Source: Pigmentiphaga aceris (lineage in GTDB: Bacteria > Pseudomonadota > Gammaproteobacteria > Burkholderiales > Burkholderiaceae_B). Taken from it: a stretch of DNA of 64,000 nt. The stretch is taken from positions 1,922,001 through 1,986,000 of the forward strand of contig NZ_CP043046.1 of assembly GCF_008119665.1 (NCBI RefSeq), in the 5' to 3' direction. The notes under the pieces are model-generated. The model had not been told where the DNA came from. It did not search any database and was given only the letters and a program-made list of their open reading frames with translations. A program made the translations under genes and the position numbers. Below, piece after piece: positions 55,569-64,000 of the stretch. Position 1 is the first letter of the stretch. Every line of letters starts with the position of its first letter.

Positions 55569-55955
55569 GTGACCTATCCAACCGTCACTTACCCGATTAC
55601 CGATGAAGATACCCACAGCAGCCTGCTCGATATCGAGCGCCATCATGCTGATCGGCGCTGGTTGCGCGCGGGCACCACGATCGTGGCCCACGAAGGCATT
55701 TTTCATCTTGCCGAATCTGCGGTGCACTTGAACGGAGTGTCGATCCGCACGCAGAAGCTACTGCGTGAAGGGGATACGCATCAGGTCATGCAGACAGGAT
55801 GGGTCGAATTTGCGAGCAATCGAGGCGGGCGCGCGCTGTGCGTCGCGCGCCCGTCGGCATGGCACCGCGTGGTGCATGCCGTGCCGAACTTCCTGCGTCA
55901 GTGGCTGGAAGGCCCGGTCACCGTCGTGGCCAAGGGCTCGGACAAGCCGCTGTGA
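55569..55955 (+). CDS. DUF2917-like protein
   Basis: The 128-residue protein starts at GTG 55569, with GGAG 6 bases upstream. Its core WLRAGTTIVAHEGIFHLAESAVHL, followed by LLREGDTHQVMQTGWVEFASNRGGRALCVA, has the cupin-like pattern of the DUF2917 family. The function of that family is unknown. It is divergent from the MocR regulator, which probably controls it. Its last 58 bases overlap the end of the oppositely oriented oligopeptidase gene. Confidence 0.6.
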   Translation: MTYPTVTYPITDEDTHSSLLDIERHHADRRWLRAGTTIVAHEGIFHLAESAVHLNGVSIRTQKLLREGDTHQVMQTGWVEFASNRGGRALCVARPSAWHRVVHAVPNFLRQWLEGPVTVVAKGSDKPL

Positions 55956-58015
55956 CGCAGCAGTGCATCGATCTTGGGTTCGCGGCCGCGGAACGCCAGG
56001 AACGAATCGATGGCGGGCCGGCTGCCGCCCACGGCCAGGATTTCGCGCAGGAAGCGCTGGCCCACTTCCGGCAGCAAGGTGTCGCCGTCTTGCGCCACTT
56101 CTTCGAAGGCCGCGTAGGCATCCGCTGACAAGACCTCGGCCCACTTGTAGCTGTAATAGCCTGCGCCGTAGCCACCCGCAAAAATGTGCGAGAAGGTATG
56201 CGGCAGGCGATGCCAGGCAGGCGGATGCAGAACGGCGATTTCCTGACGCACCTCTTGCAGCAGGGCCAGCACTTGCGCCGTGTCGCCCGGGGTCGATTGC
56301 TGATGCAACAGCATGTCGAAGAGCGAAAACTCGATCTGACGAATCGTCTGCAGACCGCTCTGGAAGTTGCGGGCAGCCAGCATGCGCTCGTACAAGGCGC
56401 GGGGCAGGGCCTCGCCGGTATCGACGTGTGCCGTCATGGCCGACAACACATTCCATTCCCAGCAGAAGTTCTCCATGAACTGCGAGGGCAGTTCAACGGC
56501 ATCCCATTCCACGCTGGCGAACGGCGATGCACCCAGTTCGTCGACTTCGGACAGCACCAGGTGCAGCGCATGGCCCATTTCGTGGAACAGCGTGATCACG
56601 TCGTCGTGCGTCAGCAGCGACGGCTTGTCGCCGTTTGGCGGAGCGAAGTTGCAGGTCAGGAAGCCGACCGGGCTTTGCACTTTGCCGTGGCGCAGGCGAC
56701 GTGCGCGATCGGAATCGACCCAGGCTCCGCTTTGTTTGCCGGCGCGCGCATACAGGTCGAAGTACAGGTGGCCGATGGTGTCGCCCGTCTTGCCGGCATC
56801 GCTATCCGTTGCGCGTGCAATGCGCACCACGCGAACCGATTCGTGCCAGGTGGGGGCATCGACTGTTTCCAGGCGCACACCGAACAGACGTTCGACCACT
56901 TCGAACAAGCCTGCGATCACGCGAGGCTCGGTGAAGTACTGCTTCACTTCCTGGGCGGAGTATTCATAGCGCTGGGTGCGCAGGCGTTCCGATACAAACG
57001 CCAGGTCCCAGGGCTGCAGGTCGTGCAGATCGAAGTCCGATGCACCAATGGCACGCAGTTCTGCCACATCACGTTCAGCATGACCACGGGTACGCTGGGC
57101 CAGGTCGCGCAGGAAGGTCAGCACCTTTTCGGGCTCGCGCGCCATGCGTTCCTGCAGCTGCTTGTGCGCAAAGCTGGCAAAGCCAAGCAGGCCGGATTCT
57201 TCGGCGCGCAGGGCAAGCAGTTCGGTAATCAGCGGCGAGTTGTCGAATTTCGCATCACCCAGCTCTGAGGACCGCGTGCCGTAGGCGCGGTACAGCTTTG
57301 CACGCAGTTCACGGTTTTCGCAGTATTCCATCACCGGGATGTAGCTGGGCGCTTTCAGCGTGACCTTCCAGCCGGTCTTGCCATCGGCCTTGGCCGCATT
57401 GGCGAAGGCTTGCATCACGTCTTCAGGCACGCCTTTCAGTTCAGCTTCGTCTTCGATGTACAGCGCGAAGGCGTCGGTGGCGTCCAGCACGTTTTCAGAG
57501 AATTTTTGCGTGACTTCGGCTTCGCGTGCCGAGATGTCGGCAAAGCGTTCACGCTGGGCAGGCGGCAGTTCCACGCCGCTCAGACGGAAGCCGCGCAGGG
57601 CCAGGTCGACAATGCGCTTGCGGGTCGGCGACATGGCGGCGTATTCCGCCGATTCAGCCAGACGCTTGTATTGCAGATACAGGCCTTCATGCAGGCCAAC
57701 CCAGGTCCAGAACTCGGACACGGCGGGCAGGCTTTCGTTGTAGGCCTCGCGCAGTTCGGGGGTATTGACGACGGAATTCAGGTGGCCAGCGGCAGACCAG
57801 GCGCGCGACAGGCGCTCGCTGACGTCGTCGAGCGCATCGACGATGTTGTCCCAGGTCGGGGGCAGGGCCGGGTCTGCGGCGCGTTCGACCGCTGCACGGG
57901 TGCGCGCGATCAGTTCATTGATCGCCGGGGCGATGTGTTCGGGGCGGATTGCGTCGAAGGCCTGCAGGTCACGTTCAGCAAACAGGGGATTGTCGGCAAG
58001 GCTTGCGTCGGTCAT
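55898..58015 (-). CDS. prlC: Oligopeptidase A (M3 family zinc metallopeptidase)
   Basis: The 705-residue cytoplasmic peptidase has the zinc-binding HEMGH at 478-482 (LFHEMGHALHLVLSEV), and ASVEWDAVELPSQFMENFCW supplies the third ligand. KVQSPVGFLTCNF and AGGYGAGYYSYKWAEVLSADAY are typical of M3 peptidases. It degrades short peptides, including cleaved signal peptides. The start MTDASLADN at 58015 has a GGA 7 bases upstream. It overlaps the DUF2917-like gene by 58 bases tail to tail. folD lies 93 bases upstream on the same strand. Confidence 0.94.
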   Translation of the reverse strand: MTDASLADNPLFAERDLQAFDAIRPEHIAPAINELIARTRAAVERAADPALPPTWDNIVDALDDVSERLSRAWSAAGHLNSVVNTPELREAYNESLPAVSEFWTWVGLHEGLYLQYKRLAESAEYAAMSPTRKRIVDLALRGFRLSGVELPPAQRERFADISAREAEVTQKFSENVLDATDAFALYIEDEAELKGVPEDVMQAFANAAKADGKTGWKVTLKAPSYIPVMEYCENRELRAKLYRAYGTRSSELGDAKFDNSPLITELLALRAEESGLLGFASFAHKQLQERMAREPEKVLTFLRDLAQRTRGHAERDVAELRAIGASDFDLHDLQPWDLAFVSERLRTQRYEYSAQEVKQYFTEPRVIAGLFEVVERLFGVRLETVDAPTWHESVRVVRIARATDSDAGKTGDTIGHLYFDLYARAGKQSGAWVDSDRARRLRHGKVQSPVGFLTCNFAPPNGDKPSLLTHDDVITLFHEMGHALHLVLSEVDELGASPFASVEWDAVELPSQFMENFCWEWNVLSAMTAHVDTGEALPRALYERMLAARNFQSGLQTIRQIEFSLFDMLLHQQSTPGDTAQVLALLQEVRQEIAVLHPPAWHRLPHTFSHIFAGGYGAGYYSYKWAEVLSADAYAAFEEVAQDGDTLLPEVGQRFLREILAVGGSRPAIDSFLAFRGREPKIDALLRHSGLSEPLATTVTGPSSH

Positions 58016-58108
58016 CGTCTCATCCACAAAAAGTTCAGGTCGGGCGGGCGGCGTCCGGCTGGCGATCGATGGTTGCTGCGCGTGTGCACAGCCCCCATCG
58101 ATGCAGAA

Positions 58109-58969
58109 TCAGGCCGCAGCGTCAGCGGCGCGTTCAGCCGCCTCGACGGTATTGACCAGCAACATGGCGATGGTCATGGGGCCGACGCCGCCAGGAACCG
58201 GGCTGATCCAGCCTGCGGTTTCCGATACACCAGCGAAGTCCACGTCACCAGCCAGCTTGCCGGCCTCGTCGCGGTTGATACCCACGTCGATCACCAGCGC
58301 GCCCGGCTTGACCATGTCGGCGGTCAGCGTGTTGCGACGTCCGACGGCAGCGACCACCACGTCGGCCTGACGCGTGTGATACGCCAGATCCGGCGTCGCA
58401 CTATGGCAGATGGTGACGGTGGCATTGGCTTGCAAGAGCAGCAGGGCCATCGGCTTGCCGACAGTGTTGCTGCGGCCGATCACGACCGCGTGCTTGCCAC
58501 GCAGGTCCATGCCGGTGCTTTCGATCAGCTTCATGCAGCCATAGGGCGTGCAAGGACGGAAGCCCGGCAGGTTGGCAACCAGTTCGCCTGCGCTCAGGGT
58601 GGAATAGCCATCGACGTCTTTCTTGGTCGAGATCGCCTCGATCACCTTGCTGGGATCGATGTGACGGGGCAGGGGCATCTGCACCAGAATGCCGTGAATT
58701 TCAGGTGCGTTGTTCAGGTCGTCGATGCGGGCCAGCAGCTCGGCTTCCGTCATCGTGGCCGGGTAGGTTTCCATCACGGAATACAGACCGGCGTCGGCGC
58801 AGGCCTTGACCTTGTTGCGCACGTAGACCTGGGATGCCGGATCTTCACCCACCAGCACCACCCCCAGGCCGGGCCGATGGCCACGTGCGGTAAGCGCAGC
58901 GGTGCGTTCGGCAACCTCGGCACGAATGGTTCGGGACAATTGGGTTCCGTCGATGATGCGGGCAGTCAT
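58109..58969 (-). CDS. folD: Bifunctional methylenetetrahydrofolate dehydrogenase/cyclohydrolase
   Basis: FolD interconverts 5,10-methylene-, methenyl- and 10-formyl-tetrahydrofolate, supplying one-carbon units for purines. The 286-residue protein has [24 protein letters not shown] with the catalytic Lys. It also has [26 protein letters not shown] at the NADP site, and [14 protein letters not shown]. The ATG at 58969 gives MTARIIDG; a TTG three codons upstream is less likely. Length and all active-site motifs are normal. Confidence 0.96.
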   Translation of the reverse strand: MTARIIDGTQLSRTIRAEVAERTAALTARGHRPGLGVVLVGEDPASQVYVRNKVKACADAGLYSVMETYPATMTEAELLARIDDLNNAPEIHGILVQMPLPRHIDPSKVIEAISTKKDVDGYSTLSAGELVANLPGFRPCTPYGCMKLIESTGMDLRGKHAVVIGRSNTVGKPMALLLLQANATVTICHSATPDLAYHTRQADVVVAAVGRRNTLTADMVKPGALVIDVGINRDEAGKLAGDVDFAGVSETAGWISPVPGGVGPMTIAMLLVNTVEAAERAADAAA

Positions 58970-59149
58970 GGCAGTCAAGCTCTACGTTGGTCGTGCGTGG
59001 GGTCTGAAGGGATAGAACGAATTCGGGGACGTGCAAGGGGGCAATGAGAGCGGTGCTGTCAAATGCCAGGGCAGCCAGGTGCCGGCAGTCGCCAGGATGC
59101 GCGGTTCGGATCGGCCGTCTGCGTGACGACAGATCCGAACCGCGCCATC

Positions 59150-59770
59150 TCAGGCGGCGGGCTTGTGCAGCGCAACCTTCATCAGGTCGGCCACGGTGGT
59201 GACTTGCAGCTTTTCCATGATGTTGGCGCGATGCGCTTCCACCGTCTTGATGCTGATGCCCAGGTCATCGGCGATCTGCTTGTTCAGGCGACCGGCAACG
59301 ATGCGTTCCAGCACTTGCTGTTCACGCACCGTCAGGCGTGCCAGCAGGGCTTCGTGACCACGGCGGGTGGCGTCTTCCGCAGCGCGGCTGACGGCTTGTT
59401 CCAGCATGTTGGCGATGATCTGGCGCAGATCGGCTTCGTTGAAGGGTTTCTCCAGGAAGTCGACTGCACCTTTCTTCATCGTCGACACCGCCATCGGCAC
59501 GTCGCCGTGGCCGGTGATGAACACGATCGGCAGCGACGAACGACGGGCGATCAGGTGTTCCTGCAACTCAAGCCCGCTCATACCGGGCATACGCACGTCG
59601 ACGATCAGCACGCCGACCAGGTTCGGGTCGTAGTCGGACAGGAACCGCTCCGCACTTTCGTAGCTGCGAACGCGATAACCGTTGGCTTCGAGCAGCCAAC
59701 GCAGCGAATCGCGTACGGCCTCGTCGTCGTCGACAATGAAAACCGTGCTGTTCTGCGGGGGGACACTCAT
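59150..59770 (-). CDS. FixJ/NarL-type response regulator
   Basis: The 206-residue regulator has a receiver domain with Asp58 (LIVDVRMPGMSGLEL) and the conserved FLEKPF. A LuxR/FixJ helix-turn-helix follows (LTVREQQVLERIVAGRLNKQIADDLGISIKTVEAHR). GGAG lies 8 bases before the ATG at 59770. It overlaps its sensor kinase by 4 bases (ATGA), so the two are made together. Both lie divergent from aceE, suggesting possible control of pyruvate dehydrogenase or central metabolism, which is not shown. Confidence 0.93.
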   Translation of the reverse strand: MSVPPQNSTVFIVDDDEAVRDSLRWLLEANGYRVRSYESAERFLSDYDPNLVGVLIVDVRMPGMSGLELQEHLIARRSSLPIVFITGHGDVPMAVSTMKKGAVDFLEKPFNEADLRQIIANMLEQAVSRAAEDATRRGHEALLARLTVREQQVLERIVAGRLNKQIADDLGISIKTVEAHRANIMEKLQVTTVADLMKVALHKPAA

Positions 59771-62142
59771 ACCGTTTGCTCCTGGGTGGGCGGGGTCGAT
59801 GCCGGGGGATGTACCGGTGCGATCCAAGGAAGGGTGAAGCGGAAGATCGTTCCGCCGGTCGGATTGGCTTCGGCCCAAAGCCGGCCGTGATGGAATTCGA
59901 TGATGGTGCGACAGATATTCAGCCCCATGCCCATGCCTTCGGGTTTGGTGCTGAAGAACGGTTCGAACAGTCTCGATGGGTCGATATCACCCAGTCCATG
60001 GCCCGCGTCGATCACGGCAACTTCCACGTGATCCTGACGCAGGCTGGCCATCACGGTCAGCTCGCGTTTGGCCGAATCCTGCATGGCTTCAAGGCCATTT
60101 TTTAGCAGGTTGAGCAGGACTTGCTCGATAAGAATCGGGTCGGCCTGTACATCGGGCAGCCATTCGGGAATGCGTTTGATGATGCCGATGCTGCGTTTTC
60201 GTGCATCGATTTCGGCAAAGCCTACCGCGTTGTCGACAATCGCGGGGATCGTCACCCGCTGGCGCTTGGGCTCGCTGCGTTTCACGAATTCACGAATGCG
60301 ACGAATGATCATGCCGGCACGTTCGGCCTGCGCGGTGGTCTTTTCCAGCGCGGGCAGCAACTGCGCCGGGTCGGTCATGCCTGCCCGCACGCGGGCAACC
60401 ACCCCCATGCTGTAGTTGGCGATCGCCGTCAGCGGCTGATTCAGCTCGTGCGCCAAGGACGAGGCCATTTCACCCATGGTGATCAGGCGGCTGGTCAGTT
60501 GAATCTTTTCCTGCTGCGCAATCGATGCTTCCTCCGACGCGCGACGCTCGGTGATGTCACGCGCCACCTGCATGCGCACGCGACGGCTGTCCACCCATTG
60601 CAAGGTGCGGTGGCGAACTTCGAACCAGCGCTGTACCGAAGCCGAGTACACCTCCACGGCTTCATCGGTGAAACGACCGCGACGACCCGCCGACAATTCA
60701 TCGTGGCCGGTGGCCTGTGAACTGAACACACGCCGATAGGTGCGGTTCGCAAACAGCAGTTCCGAGCCTTGCGGAGTGTCTGCCGTTACCGAGATGGCAT
60801 CGTCCAGGCCTTCCAACACTGTCATGAAACGCTCGTGGGCGGCAGCCAGCGCTTCACGGACCCGCTTGGGTTCCGTGATGTCGGTCATCGACGTCATCCA
60901 GCCGGTCTGCACACCACGCTGATCCAGCAGGGGCGATACATACAGGCGTGCGGTGAAGCGCGATCCATCGCGGCGTTGCGCGTCCATTTCCAGACCGCTG
61001 GTAGGCGTGCTGCCAGACAGCAGAATGTCCATCAGGCGTTTCTGGATGTCGTGCTGGTCGGGCGGCCAGTAGGGATACGGCGGGCTGCGGCCCAGCAGGT
61101 CGGACTCATCCCAGCCGATCATGCGACAGAAGGCCGGGTTCACATAGGTGATCTTGCCTTCCATGTCGATCACACGCATGCCGGTCAGCATGGAGTTTTC
61201 CATCGCGCGACGGAACGATGTCTCGGCGATCAGGGCTTCTTCGGCCTGCGAACGGAAGCGCGTGTGACGCCATAGCGCCAGCAGGCTCCACAGAATCACT
61301 GCCGACAGCGACACCACCACCCAGACCAGCATGGTCTGCGAGGTTTCCGTCTGCGTGCGGTACGCGTAAGCACGCACGATCATGCCATTGCCTGGCGGAT
61401 CGATCGGCAGTTCGTAGACGTGGCGCGCATCGCCCGCCGTGCGCGGCGAGGGCGTGGAGAGCTGACGGCCAGCGTCATCGAACAAGGACACGCGGTAGCG
61501 TCGCGCGGTTTCCTGCGGCACCAGTTGCTGCAGGATTTCATCCACGGAATACACCGCTGCAACCGTGCCCAGGAAACGATTGTTCTGGGTCACGGGGATG
61601 TGCAGATCGAAATACATGTCGCCGTCGAGCCCGCGGTAGGGCACCGAATACGCGCCCCGACGACTGTCGCGGGCGGTATCGAAGGCCTTGGCCGCGTCGT
61701 CTTCGCGCTGGCCGGGAGCTTCGAAATGCGATGACCTGACGCCACGACGCGTGGACGTTTCCGACCAGCGCGTCAGCTGGTTTTCATCCAGCCAGGCCAG
61801 CTGGACGATTTCCGGGTGTTCACCCAGCAGCGCACGGGCTTCATCGACAAACCGGTTTTCGGTCATGGTGGCGCGCGTGCCTTCGCGGGCCAGGCCACCC
61901 AGGCGATCGCGTGCTGCCAGCATGCGCAGCCGGACCGACTGCTGCGCCCAGTCCACATCGCGGACCAGGGTGCCGTAGCGTTGGGCGTCATCGCGGGCGT
62001 CGAGCCACCACAGGATGGAACCCATGACACAGACGAACAAGCCAAGCGCGATGGCTGGCGTCAGCCAGTACCAGTTGCGGCGGCGAAGGTTTACTTGTTC
62101 GCGGAAGGGGGCCGGAATATTCGGCGGGCTGACGTGAGACAT
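59767..62142 (-). CDS. PAS-domain sensor histidine kinase (FixL-like)
   Basis: The 791-residue kinase has a membrane helix at about 27-46, a periplasmic sensor (about 48-275), a second helix (about 277-297), and at least two PAS domains (about 310-545). These are followed by a HisKA domain with His565 (SLAHELNQPLTAIANY, the HELNQPL box of FixL/DctB-like kinases) and an ATPase domain with N box LLNLLKNGLEAM and G2 box GMGMGLNICR. It pairs with the FixJ-type regulator. The start MSHVSPPN at 62142 is preferred over the one at 62163. Confidence 0.9.
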   Translation of the reverse strand: MSHVSPPNIPAPFREQVNLRRRNWYWLTPAIALGLFVCVMGSILWWLDARDDAQRYGTLVRDVDWAQQSVRLRMLAARDRLGGLAREGTRATMTENRFVDEARALLGEHPEIVQLAWLDENQLTRWSETSTRRGVRSSHFEAPGQREDDAAKAFDTARDSRRGAYSVPYRGLDGDMYFDLHIPVTQNNRFLGTVAAVYSVDEILQQLVPQETARRYRVSLFDDAGRQLSTPSPRTAGDARHVYELPIDPPGNGMIVRAYAYRTQTETSQTMLVWVVVSLSAVILWSLLALWRHTRFRSQAEEALIAETSFRRAMENSMLTGMRVIDMEGKITYVNPAFCRMIGWDESDLLGRSPPYPYWPPDQHDIQKRLMDILLSGSTPTSGLEMDAQRRDGSRFTARLYVSPLLDQRGVQTGWMTSMTDITEPKRVREALAAAHERFMTVLEGLDDAISVTADTPQGSELLFANRTYRRVFSSQATGHDELSAGRRGRFTDEAVEVYSASVQRWFEVRHRTLQWVDSRRVRMQVARDITERRASEEASIAQQEKIQLTSRLITMGEMASSLAHELNQPLTAIANYSMGVVARVRAGMTDPAQLLPALEKTTAQAERAGMIIRRIREFVKRSEPKRQRVTIPAIVDNAVGFAEIDARKRSIGIIKRIPEWLPDVQADPILIEQVLLNLLKNGLEAMQDSAKRELTVMASLRQDHVEVAVIDAGHGLGDIDPSRLFEPFFSTKPEGMGMGLNICRTIIEFHHGRLWAEANPTGGTIFRFTLPWIAPVHPPASTPPTQEQTV

Positions 62143-62205
62143 GGGCGCTAAGTTTACGCACAATCACCCGGCCGACAGGGGGCTGGCAGGGCATGGATTA
62201 ACGCG

Positions 62206-62220
62206 GATCATGCCATGATC
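62206..62220. promoter_or_regulatory. Perfect palindrome GATCATG-C-CATGATC upstream of aceE
   Basis: A 15-base perfect palindrome lies in the 303-base gap between the sensor kinase and aceE, 49 bases upstream of the proposed aceE -35 box. It is a good operator candidate for either direction. The TACG-AAAAAA-CGTA dyad at about 62236-62249 is a second weaker candidate. Confidence 0.5.
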
Positions 62221-62268
62221 TGCAATATTTCACATTACGAAAAAACGTATCGCAACGCGAAATTTATA

Positions 62269-62297
62269 TTGCGGCTGCCTTTCGACGCTTTTAGAAT
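62269..62297 (+). promoter_or_regulatory. Sigma-70 promoter of aceE
   Basis: TTGCGG (62269-62274) and TAGAAT (62292-62297) are separated by exactly 17 bases. Transcription from about 62304 would leave a 142-base leader containing a GGGCCC-rich hairpin (GGGCCCCGCAAGGGTCCC, 62349-62366). Confidence 0.65.
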
Positions 62298-62445
62298 CCG
62301 AGCCGGGATCGTCCGGGCAGCTTTATGCGCCCGGCAATGATACAAAGAGGGCCCCGCAAGGGTCCCTTGCGTCGCACGACGACGCACCGAGATTCGCACC
62401 GTGCATCTGGCGGACGAAAAAGATTCAGAGCCACAGGAGACATTA

Positions 62446-64000
62446 ATGTCTGCTCTTCCTCACCCCGGTGCCGACGCTTCGTCGGCGGCTAACGACGACG
62501 ACACTCTAGAGACGCAAGAGTGGCTTGATGCCTTGGAGGCCGTGCTCGACCGCGAAGGTCCCGAGCGCGCGCACTACCTGCTTGAACGCTTGATCGACCA
62601 GGCTCGTCGCTCCGGCGCACATATTCCGTATTCCCCCAATACCGCCTACGTCAACACGATCCCGCCGCATCTCGAGACCCCGCATCCGGGCAACCTCGAA
62701 ATCGAAGAGCGCATCCGTTCGTACGTTCGCTGGAACGCCATGGCCATGGTGGTCAAGGCCAACAAGCTCAACCCGCCCGATGGCGGCGATCTGGGCGGCC
62801 ACATTGCCTCGTTCGCGTCGCTCGCGAACATGATCGGCATTGGTCAGAACCACTTCTGGCACGCTGACCGCGAAGGCCGTGGCGGTGACCTGGTGTACTT
62901 CCAAGGTCACTCGTCGCCCGGCATCTACGGTCGCGCCTACCTGGAAGGCCGTCTGTCGGAAGACCAGTTGCTGAACTTCCGTCAGGAAGTCGATGGCAAG
63001 GGCCTGTCGTCCTACCCGCATCCGAAGCTGATGCCCGAGTTCTGGCAGTTCCCGACCGTCTCGATGGGCCTGGGCCCGCTGATGGCGATCTATCAGGCGC
63101 GTTTCCTGAAGTACCTGCACGCCCGCGGCATTGCCGACACCAGCAACCGCAAGGTCTGGGTCTTCTGCGGCGACGGCGAAATGGACGAGCCGGAATCGCT
63201 GGGCGCAATCAGCCTGGCCTCGCGCGAGAAGCTCGACAACCTGGTGTTCGTGATCAACTGCAACCTGCAGCGTCTGGACGGCCCGGTGCGCGGCAACGGC
63301 AAGATCATCCAGGAACTGGAAGGCGAGTTCCGCGGTAGCGGCTGGAACGTCATCAAGCTGATCTGGGGTGGTTACTGGGACCCGCTGCTTGCCAAGGACA
63401 AGGAAGGCATTCTTCGCAAGATCATGGAAGACACCGTCGACGGCGAGTACCAGACGTACAAGGCCAATGACGGCAAGTTCGTGCGCGAGAACTTCTTCGG
63501 CAAGCACCCGAAGCTGCTGGAAATGGTCAGCCGCATGAGCGACGAAGACGTCTGGCGTCTGAACCGTGGCGGCCACGATCCGCACAAGGTGTACGCCGCC
63601 TTCGCCGCTGCCGACAAGACCGTTGGCCGTCCGACCGTGATTCTGGTCAAGACCGTCAAGGGCTACGGCATGGGCCGCGCCGGTGAGTCGCTGAACCCGA
63701 CCCACCAGCAGAAGAAGCTGGACATCGACACGATCCGCGAATTCCGCAACCGCTTCAACATCCCGGTGCCGGACGATCAGCTCGAAGCGCTGCCGTTCTT
63801 CAAGCCGGCCGACGACACGCCGGAAATGCAGTACCTGCACGAGCGTCGCAAGGCGCTGGGTGGGTTCCTGCCGTCGCGCCGCACGGTTGCCGAAGAGAAG
63901 CTGACTGCCCCCGCGCTGGACACCTTCAAGGCCGTGCTGGAGCCGACGACCGAAGGCCGCGAAATCTCGACCACGCAAGCCTTCGTGCGCATTCTCACGC
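62446..64000 (+). CDS. aceE: Pyruvate dehydrogenase E1 component, homodimeric (partial, C-terminus beyond window)
   Basis: AceE decarboxylates pyruvate with thiamine pyrophosphate in the pyruvate dehydrogenase complex. The visible 518 residues begin MSALPHPGADASSAANDDD. They include LGGHIASFASLANMIGIGQNHFWH, YFQGHSSPGIYGRAYLEGRL, and the TPP/Mg motif GDGEMDEPESLGAI with its partner NCNLQRLDGPVRGNG. AGGAG lies 8 bases before the ATG. The family length is about 890 residues, so roughly 40 percent is missing. It needs TPP, whose supply is controlled by riboswitches like the one at 29630. Confidence 0.96.
   Translation, partial: MSALPHPGADASSAANDDDTLETQEWLDALEAVLDREGPERAHYLLERLIDQARRSGAHIPYSPNTAYVNTIPPHLETPHPGNLEIEERIRSYVRWNAMAMVVKANKLNPPDGGDLGGHIASFASLANMIGIGQNHFWHADREGRGGDLVYFQGHSSPGIYGRAYLEGRLSEDQLLNFRQEVDGKGLSSYPHPKLMPEFWQFPTVSMGLGPLMAIYQARFLKYLHARGIADTSNRKVWVFCGDGEMDEPESLGAISLASREKLDNLVFVINCNLQRLDGPVRGNGKIIQELEGEFRGSGWNVIKLIWGGYWDPLLAKDKEGILRKIMEDTVDGEYQTYKANDGKFVRENFFGKHPKLLEMVSRMSDEDVWRLNRGGHDPHKVYAAFAAADKTVGRPTVILVKTVKGYGMGRAGESLNPTHQQKKLDIDTIREFRNRFNIPVPDDQLEALPFFKPADDTPEMQYLHERRKALGGFLPSRRTVAEEKLTAPALDTFKAVLEPTTEGREISTTQAFVRILT

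Noticed and set aside
57410-59047. A 545-residue plus-strand frame opposite oligopeptidase A and folD
   Set aside because: It spans two real minus-strand genes and the gap between them, with no motif.

Overview
The window looks like chromosomal DNA of a high-GC beta-proteobacterium. The closest fit is Burkholderiales, probably Alcaligenaceae (Bordetella/Achromobacter type): glnA-ntrB-ntrC behind a sigma-54/NtrC region, rph-rdgB-hemW, aceE divergent from a PAS sensor kinase, a kynBUA operon and many LysR regulators. This is inference from gene content and codon style, not from a search. I see no rRNA, tRNA, CRISPR array, transposase or prophage. Both window edges cut a gene: hsdS on the left and aceE on the right.

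Layout. 1-6655: a minus-strand type I restriction-modification operon, hsdR-hsdM-(DUF1016 nuclease)-hsdS, tightly coupled. 6.8-15.1 kb: housekeeping genes (yicC; rph-rdgB-hemW) and the nitrogen block, where glnA has NtrC boxes, a sigma-54 promoter and its own terminator before ntrBC. 15.7-17.9 kb: a large beta-propeller/RTX/DUF4214 protein with no secretion genes beside it. 18-21.9 kb: quinone-reductase-like MDR enzyme, glycine-zipper lipoprotein, flavodoxin, exonuclease III and small unknown ORFs. 21.9-26.5 kb: a CusRS/HprRS-like two-component system divergent from two exported aldo/keto reductases. 26.5-29.4 kb: kynBUA, tryptophan to anthranilate.

29.6-35.7 kb is the most interesting part. 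A clear TPP riboswitch leads a seven-kilobase-scale plus-strand operon: a LuxE-like carboxylate-activating acyl-protein synthetase, a LuxC-like acyl reductase, a three-gene ABC importer with a THI5/NMT1-type binding protein, and a short-chain dehydrogenase. The simplest reading is a thiamine-salvage route that imports a thiamine-related carboxylic acid and reduces it through the aldehyde to the alcohol form. The substrate is inferred, not shown.

35.7-44.4 kb: pxpA, a diguanylate cyclase, LysR-DoxX, small unknowns, a CnbZ-like deaminase, a flavin reductase, and a secreted-repeat protein with an ECF sigma/anti-sigma pair. 44.5-52.8 kb: a LysR regulator divergent from a gamma-glutamyltransferase plus a complete Gsi/Dpp-type peptide importer, probably for glutathione or gamma-glutamyl peptides. 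53-64 kb: two small unknown genes, one behind a promoter with a perfect palindrome in its spacer, then a MocR-type regulator, a DUF2917-like protein, oligopeptidase A, folD, a FixLJ-like two-component pair, and the divergent aceE.
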